Shown: positions 23,125-36,045, numbered from the stretch's first letter. The stretch is DNA of 64,000 nt from Myoxocephalus aenaeus (GCA_038501785.1 JBAMJR010000065.1:7740501-7804500); one strand, 5' to 3'. A program made the numbers and translations. The notes: generated by a model not told the origin, from the letters alone.

Positions 23125-25836
23125 ATGAATATTCCGGCAAGTCGTACCACTGTTCCTATAAAAAGGACAACAAAATGTAGTTTAACTCTGTGCACATGTA
23201 TTATATTTCATATTTTAAATTCCTTTGGAAATTAGAAGTATCCATGCTGCGATACATTGCATTGGAAAAGTGCCTCTGTAGATTGTGTTTGTGCCGAAAT
23301 CAAATAAACATGAAAAAAATGAAAACATTCTGTATAGAGACGCTCCCGTGAATCACAATTCTCATAACACGAAGAGTCTTTTTGGGGTGTTTAATAAAAG
23401 GATATTCATAGGTCTTTAAAGCCGAGCCTTTCCTTAATCCTTGAATAAAGAGCGTGCGCAAAACATCTCCAGTCAGCCCGGCACCGTTTCTGGGCAAGAC
23501 AAACCTCCTGTGGCCGAATAACTCTTTCAAAACCCTCGAGGGCCGCAGAAGATGGACGTCCACTCGGCATCTGGAGCCACAAGCGTCCTTTTTCCACGGG
23601 GGTAAAGCGGCTGAATGACGGTGGTCAATAACTGCGAGGAGGAGGAGGAGGAGGCCGGCGCTCACAGATGCTGCGGTCAAACAAAAGGACACACGTCTCA
23701 CCTCTACGCATCTTTGTTTAAAGGATCAGCGGGAGATGAAACGCAAACCCGGAAACCTACAAAGCAAAAGGGCCTCCGCAGATGGTGGAGGCTATCGCAC
23801 TCTGCAGAGCCACAATGGGCACACAGCTGGAGTGTTAAACAAACAAGTGTGTGTGTGTGTGTGTGACCAGTGAGCTCAATCCTACCCACTGGTCGTCCGT
23901 GTGTTCGGCCCTTTCAGGACGACGCTCCGCCATCTTCAAGGCTGAATGGACTTGAAACCACATTATGTGAATCGATGCACGACAGACACAACAGAAGGGA
24001 AAAGACAGGCGGCCTCAATTAGTTGCTCATTACTGACGGGAGACCGCTCACTTCTCAAGCGGCCGCGTCTCCAATTCTGTTTATTAAAGGCAATCAATAC
24101 GTCAATCAAAGGCTCATCTATTTTCCTTCCACTGACAGGCTGCTGTTTTCCTTTGAGCGGTGGGAAGGTCTGGACGTCCAGAAGGAGTCTCCAGCAGGGA
24201 CGCATGTCTATCATCAAGTCCTAGACGTTTCAAAACCCTTTTTATGTCGATCTATAATGGTTTCTGGACTCCTTTGTGCTTCATCTGACGTGAAGGTTTG
24301 AGTATTTGTTGGATCAAAGCCAGTCTATGTATCGCTCTCTGATTTTTTGCTCAGGGCTGGACGTCACATACGGTCGGATAAAAAAAGCAAAGAATAATAG
24401 ATGAAAAAAATGGGAGGATATGGTGGAGAAAGCAAGGTGAGGTGGGGAGAAGGAGAATAATTCACGGGAGTAAAGGGAGGACGAGTATGAACGCAGCAGA
24501 CAGAAGCTGACCGGAGACCAGATCAAACGGAGGGAGGAAAGGCAGCGAGGAGGTGAAGGAGGAAGAGGAAGGAAGGGAGGAGGAGAGAGCAGGCCGAGGC
24601 TGGTCATAATTGGTCTGGCAGTGGGAGACGGTGCGGCGCTGTTGCCGGGCGGAACATGAGGACCATGAGGTGCTCGGGGTCGCATCATGGGGGTAAACGT
24701 AGAGGCCTAAAAGATATCAAGGTTTCCTACTGGATCAGCACTTAACCGATGCTTTTATCCAAAGTGACAGTTATACACACACGTTATACACACACACACA
24801 GTTATGTACACACACTCAGTGTGTGGAGCGCTCCGATGGGAATGCAGAGGCAGCTACTCTGAGAGAAAGTGGCCAGCAGCAGATTAAATATAGCTCACAC
24901 CAGCAGATGCACATGCATACAGTTCATATCCCCTGTTGACTTTTGCTTGAAAAGTAAACGATTCCTTGATTATGAAAATATTTGCTGATACATTTTCTGT
25001 CCGTTCACTAATTATTAATTGTTTCAGCTTGAATTCCTGTACGGACGCTATTTATTTGTCTGTGAACGTTTTGACCAACTAAAGACACAACTTCAAGAAA
25101 TGCTGCATTTTATTAATTTAATGTATTTATTAATTTTATTTATCCATTTAATTTATTATTTTGGTTACATGTATGTGTATCTTTTTTGTATATATATATA
25201 TATATGTGTATATATGTGTGTGCATATACTGTGCACACATATACGTATCAACTTTTTTGTCCCGTTCTTCACTTTCACCTGGTGATTTGTTTTATGCATT
25301 TATCTAGAAAATGTATAAACATTTGGTTAAAAAATAAAGAAATGCTGCATATATCATTATTTGTGTCAAAATACACAATGATTTCTAACTATTCACGCAA
25401 AAATAAACCAACAATAAACACATGATTGTTGGGCCTAAGCTGTGACACAAATCTGCGCTGATCTTTTCATTTAATTTGCTCTCAGTCTGATTCACTGAGA
25501 CAGAGACTAATTACGCAATCACGGACTGGGACTGAGTTTAAATGCGTTTAGCGTTTTGAGCGCGAGGCTACAAGGGGAAAGTTCACAGTTTGGTATTTTG
25601 TCTGCGATCAAGAAACTCGGTAACGAAAATCCCAACGATCCTGAAATAGAAACGCTCCTTAAAGAGATGTTGAAGACACTACAGGGGAATAGGGTTAAAA
25701 TATTAACTAATATATATCATCATGAAACTTCCCCAGTTGATTACTTACATCAATACAATTATTATGTGTATTGCAAGTTTTCTTCAATGTTTTGTTTAAA
25801 TAAGAAAATGAGGCATTCTCTACCGGTAACTTTTGG

Positions 25837-25960
25837 TGAATTTAGGAGAAATCTACAGACGCAAACAGACAAAGTAGTAAAATAAAACCCCTGAATGTGT
25901 ATTTTGAATGTTTTCTTCCCACTCGTCTGATAGAAGACTCTCAAAAATGACCAGTGCATT
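25837..25960 (+). repeat. family C repeat fragment
   Basis: GAATTTAGGAGAAATCTACA, CAGACGCAAACAGACAAAG and the following TGAATGTTTTCTTCCCACT align with 51609-51700 and with the reverse complement of 9893-10010. Confidence 0.6.
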
Positions 25961-26509
25961 AAGAAAAACCTAAATTGAATATACATATTTGGGTTTAGCC
26001 ATATCAAGACATCGCCTTGGGTCATGAGAAAATTAGATTTGTCTCTATTTTCTAACATTTTACAGATGAAACGTTAGCAGAGAGCAGCTGATGGGTCTGT
26101 TGCATCATCTTCCCCGCCTGCAGTCGTCTGAGCAGCTTAACTAAAAGATCATCACAACCTCCAGCGTGAAGGCAATAAAGCACGAGAGCTCACGTACATG
26201 CGAACAAAATGGCCCTCTTGTAATTAGCTCTGACCGTTTGAGGGATTCTGCACTCGGGGAGCGATTCATTAAGCCTCGTTTCAAACGGGAGGAGATAAAA
26301 GTCACTAAAGTTCACTCTCTACGAGGATCCGTTTTGCATGAAACATGTCTCTGCCTCTGAAGTTTAATTGCGGCCTCTGTGGTTATTATTAATATTTGGA
26401 ACGCCATTTTAAAAGGCCGTTTTCTCTCCATGAGTTTGTTCTCAGACTCTGATCCAGAAATCTCCACTTCAGCAGCTCTTACATCCACTAAACTTTACAC
26501 TGTCATTCC

Positions 26510-26512
<3 letters not shown>

Positions 26513-26562
<50 letters not shown>

Positions 26563-26740
26563 TATATATATATAAGGGGTTTGTTCATATAATATTCACA
26601 ACCTGATTGTGAACAGCATTGCATTCCTAAAAACATGGAGAAAATGGATTAGTTTTGTCGCTGTTGAATGAAGAGATTCTCCATAATTCCCTCTGTAAAA
26701 ACCTTTGACTCTAACATGTCGACACAATGAATAAGTTGCT
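26513..26740 (-). repeat. (TA)n followed by family C fragment
   Basis: About 30 TA units (26513-26574), then a reverse-orientation family C segment. It has AAGGGGTTTGTTCATATAAT at 26575 and AAACCTTTGACTCTAACATG near 26700, matching the complement of 51330-51500. Confidence 0.6.
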
Positions 26741-26832
26741 TAATAATGACACTTTAGAAAACTTGTAACACAGAAGATAATTGCCTTAATGGAGGTAATC
26801 ACCTGGAGGCAGTTTCATGTTCATATCTATTA

Positions 26833-27130
26833 CCGTAAAAAGCTGGGTTACAAGCCGCTACTACCTTCGATGGTTGTCCCCGCTGTAGCAAGCTAGCGCT
26901 GCTGCTAGCTCCCCGCTGCTGCTGCTAGCTCCCAGCTGCTACTGCCCCTCTGCCCCTCTGCCCCTCTGCCCGAGTCGGGCGTCGAGCCGGGGCTGGTCCC
27001 GCTACCTTCAGTGGTTGTCAGGGAGCTAGCGAGAGCTAGCGGAAGTTAGCGGGGAACTAGCAGCAGCGCTAGCTGGCTAGTTAGCGGGGAACTAGCAGCA
27101 GCGCTAGCTGGCTACAGCGGGGAACTATTG
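26833..27130. mobile_element. MITE copy 3 (right end lost)
   Basis: Left end CCGTAAAAAGCTGGGTTACA after TA (26831-26832), then the same GCTAGCGCTGCTGCTAG interior as copies 1 and 2. The right terminal repeat is not found; homology stops near 27130. CCCCTCTG is locally repeated three times. Confidence 0.65.
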
Positions 27131-27751
27131 GTTACAATGGACCAACGGACTAATGAAGTAATGGTTTCTCTTTATTCCACCCAGTCCTCTGGTACTCTGT
27201 GTGCGTCTGTGCTTCTGCTTCACGGTGGAAACACAACACGGGGTCGATGCCCGATGCCGAGAGAAAGAACCGGCGAGGGGAAAGAGGCGTAAAAGTAGGT
27301 CAGACCACATCCACACTCATCCAGTCGTACACGACCTCTGACGACCTCTCACACGTCATCCTGCAAGACTCTGTGGAGACTAAACACACGGCTGCACACA
27401 GATTTATTTTGTAAAACCTCTTCGTTGATACCAAACAATCCGTCTCACTTTTTTTTTGGGATGCACAAAACCCTTTTTTTGTCATTTCAATGTGAAATGA
27501 TATCTAAAAAACATTTAGGTTCTCCACAGATTCCGATATTCAATGCTTTCAAACACAAAAGGACCGACATCCTCTCAGAGTGAAGCTAAACACACATTTC
27601 CTCTCTCGCCCATCTCGTCTTCCTCTCCCTCTAATCTCTCACACTAGCCCTCCTCTCCCCTGCGCTCCGTGGACGAGATGCGCCGCTATTATCTCCGGCC
27701 GGCGGGTTATTAACGGATCGCCGACGTATCAGACCAAACACGGATCCAATG

Positions 27752-27765
27752 GTTGCCATGGGAAC
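27752..27765 (+). promoter_or_regulatory. RFX X-box-like motif
   Basis: GTTGCCATGGGAAC is a full match to RYYNYYATRRNRAC. It lies in the last myo1d intron immediately before a purine-rich tract. Confidence 0.5.
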
Positions 27766-27782
27766 TGCATCCGCAGCAGCCC

Positions 27783-28160
27783 CAGAAGAGGAGGGAGGGA
27801 GGGAAAGAGAGAGAGAGAGAGAGAGAGGATGGGAAGGAGGGAGGGAGGAGGATGAGGAGAAGTGGAATGAAAAACAAGAGGGGGAGGGAGAAGCAGTGGG
27901 GAAGGTGATTAATGGAGAAAGAGGAAATAGAGAAGGAGGGATGGAGGAGGAGAGAGAGGAAGAGGAGGAGGAGAGAGGAGGAAGAGGAGGAGCCCACTTC
28001 TATCACTCGGAAATATTTGATTCAGCAGAAAAGGTGACCTTGGTGAGGAAGACAAAGGCCTCTCTCTCTCTCTCTCTCCCTCCTCCTCACCTCTCTCTCT
28101 ACCTCTCCCTCTCTCTCTCCCTCCCTCCTCCTCCTTGCTCTCTCTCTCCCTCTCTCAGTT
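27783..28160. repeat. purine tract followed by pyrimidine tract
   Basis: 27783-27995 is almost all G/A on the plus strand (GGAGG, GAGA and GAGGAG repeats). 28059-28158 is almost all C/T (CTCTCT, CCTCCTCC). The two halves are broadly complementary, so a long imperfect hairpin or triplex is possible. Confidence 0.8.
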
Positions 28161-28257
28161 TGTTGCTTTTAAACATTAATTTATCTCTGCAGCTAAAGCA
28201 ACAGATGCAATGCTTTCAAAAATCATAAGGACATAAATAGATTGCCTTATTTTAAAG

Positions 28258-28323
<66 letters not shown>

Positions 28324-28340
28324 TATATATATATATACAC

Positions 28341-28372
<32 letters not shown>
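28258..28372. repeat. (TA)n-(CA)n compound microsatellite
   Basis: TA run of about 26 units, then alternating TA and CA blocks to 28372. Confidence 0.97.
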
Positions 28373-28373
<1 letters not shown>

Positions 28374-29194
28374 GAGTACTTCATATCACTACGCACCTTT
28401 TGCCACTCTGTTTTAGAGATTGTGATTTATTATCACACATTTATTCATCGGCCATGTGACCAAACCACATAAAATCATGTTCTTTGTTAGTTAAGTAAAC
28501 AGATGTAAAATGTGGGGTCGGTGTAACTTGAGATATCTCATCTTCTACATCTCTTCTCCAAAACATGTTTGCATCGTTTTCCTTCTCTTCCTTCCACCTC
28601 GACCTCACTCTCGCTCTCTGTGTTTCCTCCTCTGTTCTCAATCCAGTTTCCTTCTCCTCAACTTTAAAGCCGGCCGGCTTAGCGCTCCCTCAAATCCCTT
28701 CTGCAGCGTCAGGAGGAAACATGGCGGGCGGGGGCTAAACGTTCAAGTCTTCAGGGAGAGAGGAGGCAAGGGCAGAAGCAGAATATGACCACATCACTCT
28801 GACAGATCAATGAAGGCTGTGGACTTCACGCTACTGCTGACTCATGCTGTACGGGGGTGGGGGTGAAGGAGAGGAAGCAAGGGAGCGAGTGGGAGGAGGC
28901 AGGAGGACAAAAGGTTGGTGGTGGAGGTTAGAGGACAGTAAGAACGGAGAAAGAATGGACGGATGCTTGAAGACGGACACGAGGCAGGTAAACATCTGTC
29001 ACGGGGACAGATGTCCTCATGCCGCAATAAACTTTGATTAATTCAACTACTCCCTAATCCAGGAAACAAAGAGAAGAAGAAGCAAAATGCTGCAAAAAGA
29101 TCTGGTTGTTTGTTTTTCTAACTCTTGGTGCTTTTAGAGACGGCAACATGTCTGCCAGTCAGTCGGCATCAGAGGATAAATATGTTGGAGTGGT

Positions 29195-29300
29195 GAGTCC
29201 CTGACCAGTATGGAGCTAAAGGACATTACCACTAAAGAGCCATAGAGCTGATGAACATCAGCATGTTGTCATGTTCAGCACGCTGACGCCAGCATTGTGC
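29195..29300 (+). repeat. fragment of a common teleost repeat (family D)
   Basis: GAGCTAAAGGACATTACCAC, AAGAGCCATAGAGCTG and CATCAGCATGTTGTCATG belong to a repeat whose other part is at 59415-59760 (AAACATCAGCATGTTAGCGT). Confidence 0.45.
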
Positions 29301-29770
29301 CTCACAAAGCTGCTGACGCGGCTCGTTTCCTTCCAAAGACGTTACAGTTTTACTACTTCGGGCCTTCGTCTCTCTTTGATCGCTGCTGCTCGCAGTGAAT
29401 CTTTTGAATTCGTCCATAAACTGGAAGAAAACTCAAGATTCACAATTGTTTTTTACTTCTTTAAAGACTTCAATGTTTTACTGCACTGGTCACTGTTCAT
29501 CCGTTTCTCCAGTGGAAGAACAAACAACCATCTAAAAACACAAAGATATTTAATTTGAAATGGTGTTAAGACACAGAGAACAAGCTGGAAAAGCTGATGA
29601 GCTCAGGGAGTAAAGAACAATTAATAATTCATCACAATCATTGCTGGATGTATTGAACCTCTAAAAGGGTTTTGGTGACGACTACAACGTCTGCTCAGAT
29701 CACTTTGTTCTACCTCTAAATTGTGTTCAAACTTCTTATTTAGGAATAGTTTTAGTTCAGTTGCTTATTA

Positions 29771-30181
29771 CAGGGTTCATACACATTTTGAAACACAGTT
29801 CATACACTTTAAACCAAATTTCCATGACCAAACATTTTGTGAAATCTCGGTGTGAGATAATTTAGTATTTAAACTAACAATGAGAAGCATACAGTAAACC
29901 TTAAATGAGAGAGACAATAGTTTGATTAAAAGAATAAACATTCATATAGATGCCTGTATGGATGCCTGCTTATATTCTGAGCGTCTTTCTTTTAAAAGCA
30001 TATTCATTATTTCAAACTCGGCGTAAATGAACGACATGAACACATGAATATAACACTTTTACATGACTTTTACTAAACTTTTGGAGATTATTTTTTTTCA
30101 AGGGCTTTTCCAGACCTGGAAATAACCATTTTAAAATTATTCCATGACTTTTCCAGGTTTTCCATGACCGTAAGAACCCTG
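29771..30181. mobile_element. hAT-like non-autonomous element, copy A
   Basis: 411 bp, beginning CAGGGTTCATACAC and ending ACCGTAAGAACCCTG (short CAGGGTT inverted ends). It is flanked by a direct repeat TTATTA (29765-29770 and 30182-30187). CAGGG termini are typical of hAT; a 6-bp duplication is shorter than the usual 8. Interior shared with copy B (38210-38831). Confidence 0.75.
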
Positions 30182-30221
30182 TTATTAAATAAAAAAGATA
30201 TAAGACAATCTTGTCAATATG

Positions 30222-30222
30222 T

Positions 30223-30291
<69 letters not shown>
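30222..30291 (+). repeat. (CA)n microsatellite
   Basis: About 34 CA units 40 bp from the end of hAT-like copy A. Confidence 0.97.
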
Positions 30292-30292
<1 letters not shown>

Positions 30293-30746
30293 AAACTGTT
30301 GCTGCAGAAACAGTCCTCAGTTGCTTTTTCTAAGAAACCGATTACACGATTCGGGAACAACAGCGGCGCGAAGACGGAGGAGATTACGTGAAGCGGGGAT
30401 TTACCTCGGCCTCGAGGTCATGCGAGCGCGGAGAGAGAACGCTTCCCGTAAAACAACACACTTTACACAACGTCAACAGGATCTAAGCACATTAACGTGA
30501 CACAATCCCCACTTTTCTTTGGCGACAGAATATTTCTGCATCAAGAACGAGCGAAATCTTGTTTAAAACTGCAGAGAATGAATAATTCAACTCGGGAGCT
30601 ATTTTTACATCCAGGTCTCAGCAGGGGAGACGGGGTGAAGCGGAGTGGAGGTGTGTGAGGAGATGGATCGAGGAGTCGCAAGACACTCGAATACGTCGGG
30701 TGTTACGCCTCCACGTTGGCTCATAAGGATGGAGGCTCCTACGAGG

Positions 30747-33700
30747 CGGCCATGATAGAAGGAAAGGTGCTTCCATGATGGAAGGAAAGGTGCTTCCATG
30801 ATGGAAGGAAAGGTGCTTCCATGATGGAAGGACAGGTGCTTCCATGATGAAGGAAAGGTGCTTCCATGATGAAGGAAAGGTGCTTCCATGATGGAAGGAA
30901 AGGCGTGGCCATGATGAAGGAAAGGTGCTTCCATGATGGAAGGAAAGGTGCTTCCATGATGGAAGGAAAGGTGCTTCCATGATAAAAGGAAAGGTGCTTC
31001 CATGATGGAAGGAAAGGTGCTTCCATGATGAAGGAAAGGTGCTTCCATGATGGAAGGAAAGGTGCTTCCATGATGGAAGGAAAGGTGCTTCCATGATAAA
31101 AGGAAAGGTGCTTCCATGATAGAAGGAAAGGTGCTTCCATGATGGAAGGAAAGGCGTGGCCATGATGAAGGAAAGGTGCTTCCATGATGAAGGAAAGGTG
31201 CTTCCATGATAAAAGGAAAGGTGCTTCCATGATGGAAGGAAAGGTGCTTCCATGATGGAAGGAAAGGCGTGGCCATGATGAAGGAAAGGTGCTTCCATGA
31301 TGAAGGAAAGGTGCTTCCATGATAAAAGGAAAGGTGCTTCCATGATGGAAGGAAAGGCGTGGCCATGATGAAGGAAAGGTGCTTCCATGATGAAGGAAAG
31401 GTGCTTCCATGATGAAGGAAATGTGCGGCCATGATAAAAGGAAAGGTGCTTCCATGATGAAGGAAAGGCGTGGCCATGATGGAGGAAAGGTGCTTCCATG
31501 ATGGAAGGAAAGGTGCTTCCATGATGGAAGGAAAGGTGCTTCCATGATGAAGGAAAGGTGCTTCCATGATAAAAGGAAAGGTGCTTCCATGATAAAAGGA
31601 AAGGTGCTTCCATGATGAAGGAAAGGTGCGGCCATGATAAAAGGAAAGGTGCGGCCATGATAAAAGGAAAGGTGCTTCCATGATAAAAGGAAAGGTGCTT
31701 CCATGATAAAAGGAAAGGTGCTTCCATGATAAAAGGAAAGGTGCTTCCATGATGAAGGAAAGGTGCTTCCATGATAAAAGGAAAGGTGCTTCCATGATGA
31801 AGGAAAGGTGCTTCCATGATAAAAGGAAAGGTGCGGCCATGATAAAAGGAAAGGTGCTTCCATGATAAAAGGAAAGGTGCTTCCATGATAAAAGGAAAGG
31901 TGCTTCCATGATAAAAGGAAAGGTGCTTCCATGATGAAGGAAAGGTGCTTCCATGATAAAAGGAAAGGTGCTTCCATGAGGAAGGAAAGGTGCTTCCATG
32001 ATGAAGGAAAGGTGCTTCCATGATGGAAGGAAAGGTGCTTCCATGATGGAAGGAAAGGTGCGGCCATGATAAAAGGAAAGGTGCTTCCATGATGAAGGAA
32101 AGGCGTGGCCATGATGGAGGAAAGGTGCTTCCATGATAGAAGGAAAGGTGCTTCCATGATGGAAGGAAAGGTGCTTCCATGATGGAAGGAAAGGTGCTTC
32201 CATGATGGAAGGAAAGGTGCTTCCATGATGGAAGGAAAGGTGCTTCCATGATGGAAGGAAAGGTGCTTCCATGATGGAAGGAAAGGTGCTTCCATGATGG
32301 AAGGAAAGGTGCTTCCATGATGAAGGAAAGGTGCGGCCATGATAAAAGGAAAGGTGCTTCCATGATAGAAGGAAAGGTGCGGCCATGATAAAAGGAAAGG
32401 TGCTTCCATGATAAAAGGAAAGGTGCTTCCATGATAGAAGGAAAGGTGCTTCCATGAGGAAGGAAAGGTGCTTCCATGATGAAGGAAAGGTGCTTCCATG
32501 ATAGAAGGAAAGGTGCTTCCATGATGGAAGGAAAGGTGCTTCCATGATGGAAGGAAAGGTGCTTCCATGATGGAAGGAAAGGTGCTTCCATGATGGAAGG
32601 AAAGGTGCTTCCATGATGAAGGAAAGGTGCGGCCATGATAAAAGGAAAGGTGCTTCCATGATAAAAGGAAAGGTGCTTCCACGATAGAAGGAAAGGTGCT
32701 TCCATGATAGAAGGAAAGGTGCTTCCATGATGAAGGAAAGGTGCTTCCATGATGAAGGAAAGGTGCTTCCATGATAGAAGGAAAGGTGCGGCCATGATAA
32801 AAGGAAAGGTGCTTCCATGATGAAGGAAAGGTGCTTCCATGATAGAAGGAAAGGTGCGGCCATGATAAAAGGAAAGGTGCTTCCATGATAGAAGGAAAGG
32901 TGCTTCCATGATGGAAGGAAAGGTGCTTCCATGATGGAAGGAAAGGTGCTTCCATGATGGAAGGAAAGGTGCTTCCATGATGGAAGGAAAGGTGCTTCCA
33001 TGATGAAGGAAAGGTGCTTCCATGATAGAAGGAAAGGTGCGGCCATGATAAAAGGAAAGGTGCTTCCATGATAGAAGGAAAGGTGCGGCCATGATAAAAG
33101 GAAAGGTGCTTCCATGATAAAAGGAAAGGTGCTTCCATGATAGAAGGAAAGGTGCTTCCATGAGGAAGGAAAGGTGCTTCCATGATGAAGGAAAGGTGCT
33201 TCCATGATGGAAGGAAAGGTGCTTCCATGATGGAAGGAAAGGTGCGGCCATGATAAAAGGAAAGGTGCTTCCATGATGAAGGAAAGGCGTGGCCATGATG
33301 GAGGAAAGGTGCTTCCATGATAGAAGGAAAGGTGCTTCCATGATAGAAGGAAAGGTGCTTCCATGATGGAAGGAAAGGTGCTTCCATGATGGAAGGAAAG
33401 GTGCTTCCATGATGGAAGGAAAGGTGCTTCCATGATGAAGGAAAGGTGCGGCCATGATAAAAGGAAAGGTGCTTCCATGATAGAAGGAAAGGTGCGGCCA
33501 TGATAAAAGGAAAGGTGCTTCCATGATAAAAGGAATGGTGCTTCCATGATAGAAGGAAAGGTGCTTCCATGAGGAAGGAAAGGTGCTTCCATGATGAAGG
33601 AAAGGTGCTTCCATGATAGAAGGAAAGGTGCTTCCATGATGGAAGGAAAGGTGCTTCCATGATGGAAGGAAAGGTGCTTCCATGATGGAAGGAAAGGTGC

Positions 33701-33954
33701 TTCCATGATGGAAGGAAAGGTGCTTCCATGATGGAAGGAAAGGTGCTTCCATGATGAAGGAAAGGTGCGGCCATGATAAAAGGAAAGGTGCTTCCATGAT
33801 AAAAGGAAAGGTGCTTCCATGATAGAAGGAAAGGTGCTTCCATGATAGAAGGAAAGGTGCTTCCATGATGAAGGAAAGGTGCGGCCATGATGAAGGAAAG
33901 GTGCGGCCATGATAAAAGGAAAGGTGCTTCCATGATGAAGGAAAGGTGCTTCCT
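30747..33954. repeat. 3.2-kb minisatellite, 22-23-bp unit, about 140 copies
   Basis: The basic unit is GTGCTTCCATGATGGAAGGAAAG. Recurring variants have GATAAAAGG, GATAGAAGG, GATGAAGG (one base shorter), GAGGAAGG, GCGGCC for GCTTCC, and GCGTGGCC. Rare variants recur in blocks. GAGGAAGG units are at about 31975, 32453, 33162 and 33568; the GCGTGGCCATGATGGAGG unit is at about 31468, 32104 and 33288. This shows internal segmental duplication (higher-order structure). The minus strand has no stop codons in any frame, giving three overlapping frames of about 1100 codons that are artefacts of composition. It lies in the last myo1d intron. Confidence 0.97.
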
Positions 33955-34056
33955 TTTTGTGCGTTTGTATACGTCAATGTGAGCTAAGGTGACACAGTCA
34001 TCCTCCACTGGGATTAAACCACGGGATCAAAGTCATGCATGAAATCACCTCATTCA

Positions 34057-34060
<4 letters not shown>

Positions 34061-34138
<78 letters not shown>
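34061..34138 (+). repeat. (CA)n microsatellite
   Basis: About 38 CA units, 100 bp beyond the minisatellite. Another (CA)n lies at 34562-34629. Confidence 0.97.
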
Positions 34139-34139
<1 letters not shown>

Positions 34140-34560
34140 TTCTTTTGCTGCAGCTTCTGTTTCACATTATATTTTTTGGAGGGTTAATTCAACACAACAG
34201 CGTCTTCCTGATGGAGCCGGAGGATCATTTGAACCTTTTGAAAACGTACAAACAAAGAGTGGAGTAGATTTCCTGCAGCAGGACTGACCTCATGTGAGCT
34301 GAGCTCAAGTTAAATACATTAACATATCCAACATCATGAAACACACACAACATGCTGACAGCTGGATTAACAGCAAAAACCAGAGAGTCGTCTCCTCAGG
34401 ATGTGATGAATACGTTCAGAACATCTGGGAATAAAAAGCTCGTCTCTGTAATCCTATTTTTTTTAAAACAGGCAAAACATTCTCCCACTTTGTGGTAATC
34501 AAGAAGAGAGGATTTTTTTTTTTTGTGCGTGACACATTGAAGAGTTATCTGCTATTCTGG

Positions 34561-34631
<71 letters not shown>

Positions 34632-34765
34632 CTCTTCTAAATATAGGCTTCAACAGCAGCACAGCCTTAAATATTTTATCGCCTCCTCTCCAGAAATGAA
34701 GAAGGAGGGGAGCCAGGGGAGGAAAAAGAGGGGGAAGATTGAGAGAGATGAAGTGTTGTGGTGGA

Positions 34766-34789
34766 GGGGGGGGGGGGGGGGGGGGGGGG
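34766..34789 (+). repeat. 24-G homopolymer
   Basis: Twenty-four consecutive G on the plus strand, preceded by GTGGTGGAG. Able to form a G-quadruplex. The length is also error-prone in sequencing. Confidence 0.9.
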
Positions 34790-35289
34790 CTTGATATCAG
34801 ACTGAGATCAAAAGGGGAAACAGTCAAAAATAGGAAGCAGAACAAAACGTCACGGAGAATGAAGGATGGAGGGAGAAAGGGAGAAAGGGAGGAGGGAGAC
34901 ATGGGGATCTAGTCCCCGCCTCCCTTTTATGTGAAATAAAGAGGAAGTGCTTCTGAATTTCTATCAGATCAGATCAGAGAGTCGTCTTCTCCTCTTCCTG
35001 TGTGAGGGATGCCGGAAGCTCTGCATCGCTTCAGTCCGAAGCAACGTGCTATCGCTGCTGTTTTCTTTTCATGAATAAAAAAAGAAGCAGCCATGACACT
35101 GTCTAAAAAATTAAAAGCACTAAATAAAAAAATGAAATACGAATTCAAGACAGATTAACGCCAAACAGATTTGGAAACTGTCAAAAATCAAAAGAGTGAA
35201 GCGTCCCGCTGCAGCAGAGCAGAGAGGTTTCCTCCTGTTGCTGTGTTGACCTCGCTGTCACTGAGGAGGAGAGAGGGTTGCTCCAGTTG

Positions 35290-36045
35290 CTGGTGTTGTT
35301 GCTGGTGTTGTTTTTGTTGTTGCTTGTGCTGTTTTTGTTGTTGCTTGTGTTGCTGTTGATGTTTTTGTTGCTTGTGTTGCTTGTGCCGTTTGTGTTGCTC
35401 GTGTTGCTGTTGATGTTTTTGTTGCTTGTGTTGCTGTTGTTGGTCTTGTTGTTTTTGTTGTTGCTTGTGTTGCTTGTGTAGTTTGTGTTGCTTGTGTTGC
35501 TGTTGTTGCTCGTGTTGTTTTTGTTGCTCGTGTTGCTTGTGTAGTTTTTGTTGCTTGTGTTGTTTTTGTTGCTTGTGTTGATGTTGTTGTTGCTGTTGAT
35601 GTTTTTGTTGCTTGTGTTGCTGTTGTTGCTCGTGTTGTTTTTGTTGCTCGTGTTGCTTGTGTAGTTTTTGTTGCTTGTGTTGTTTTTGTTGCTTGTGTTG
35701 ATGTTTTTGTTGCTTGTGTTGCTTGTGTTGCTCGTGTTGCTTGTGTTGCTGTTGATGTTTTTGTTGCTTTTGATGTTTTTGTTGCTTGCGTTGCTGTTGA
35801 TGTTTTTGTTGCTGTTGATGTTTTTGTTGCTTGTGTTGCTTGCGTTGCTGTTGATGTTTTTGTTGCTGTTGATGTTTTTGTTGCTGTTGATGTTTTTGTT
35901 GCTTGTGTTGCTTGCGTTGCTGTTGATGTTTTTTGTTGCTTGTGTCGTTTGTGTTGCTGTTGATGTTTTTGTTGCTTGTGTCGTTTGTGTTGCTGTTGAT
36001 GTTTTTGTTGCTTGTGTCGTTTGTGTCGCTTGTGCTGCTTGTGTT
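35290..36045. repeat. TTG/CAA-type interrupted array
   Basis: About 750 bp built from TTGTTGCTTGTGTTGC, TGTTGATGTTTTTG and CTCGTGTTG modules. Longer duplications are visible (35520-35590 and 35640-35700 nearly identical). The minus strand, which is the myo1d sense, is open in all frames and would read Gln/Asn/Thr-Lys-rich. It ends at a 13-C run (36057-36069). Confidence 0.95.

Noticed and set aside
25556..25885. 109-codon open frame with plausible start
   Set aside because: No recognisable family, and its 3' part overlaps the dispersed family C repeat.
30605..34008. Three overlapping minus-strand open frames of about 1100 codons each
   Set aside because: They exist because the 22-23-bp minisatellite unit has no stop on that strand in any frame. 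All three frames encode the same short repeat and lie in a myo1d intron. No domain, start context or codon bias.
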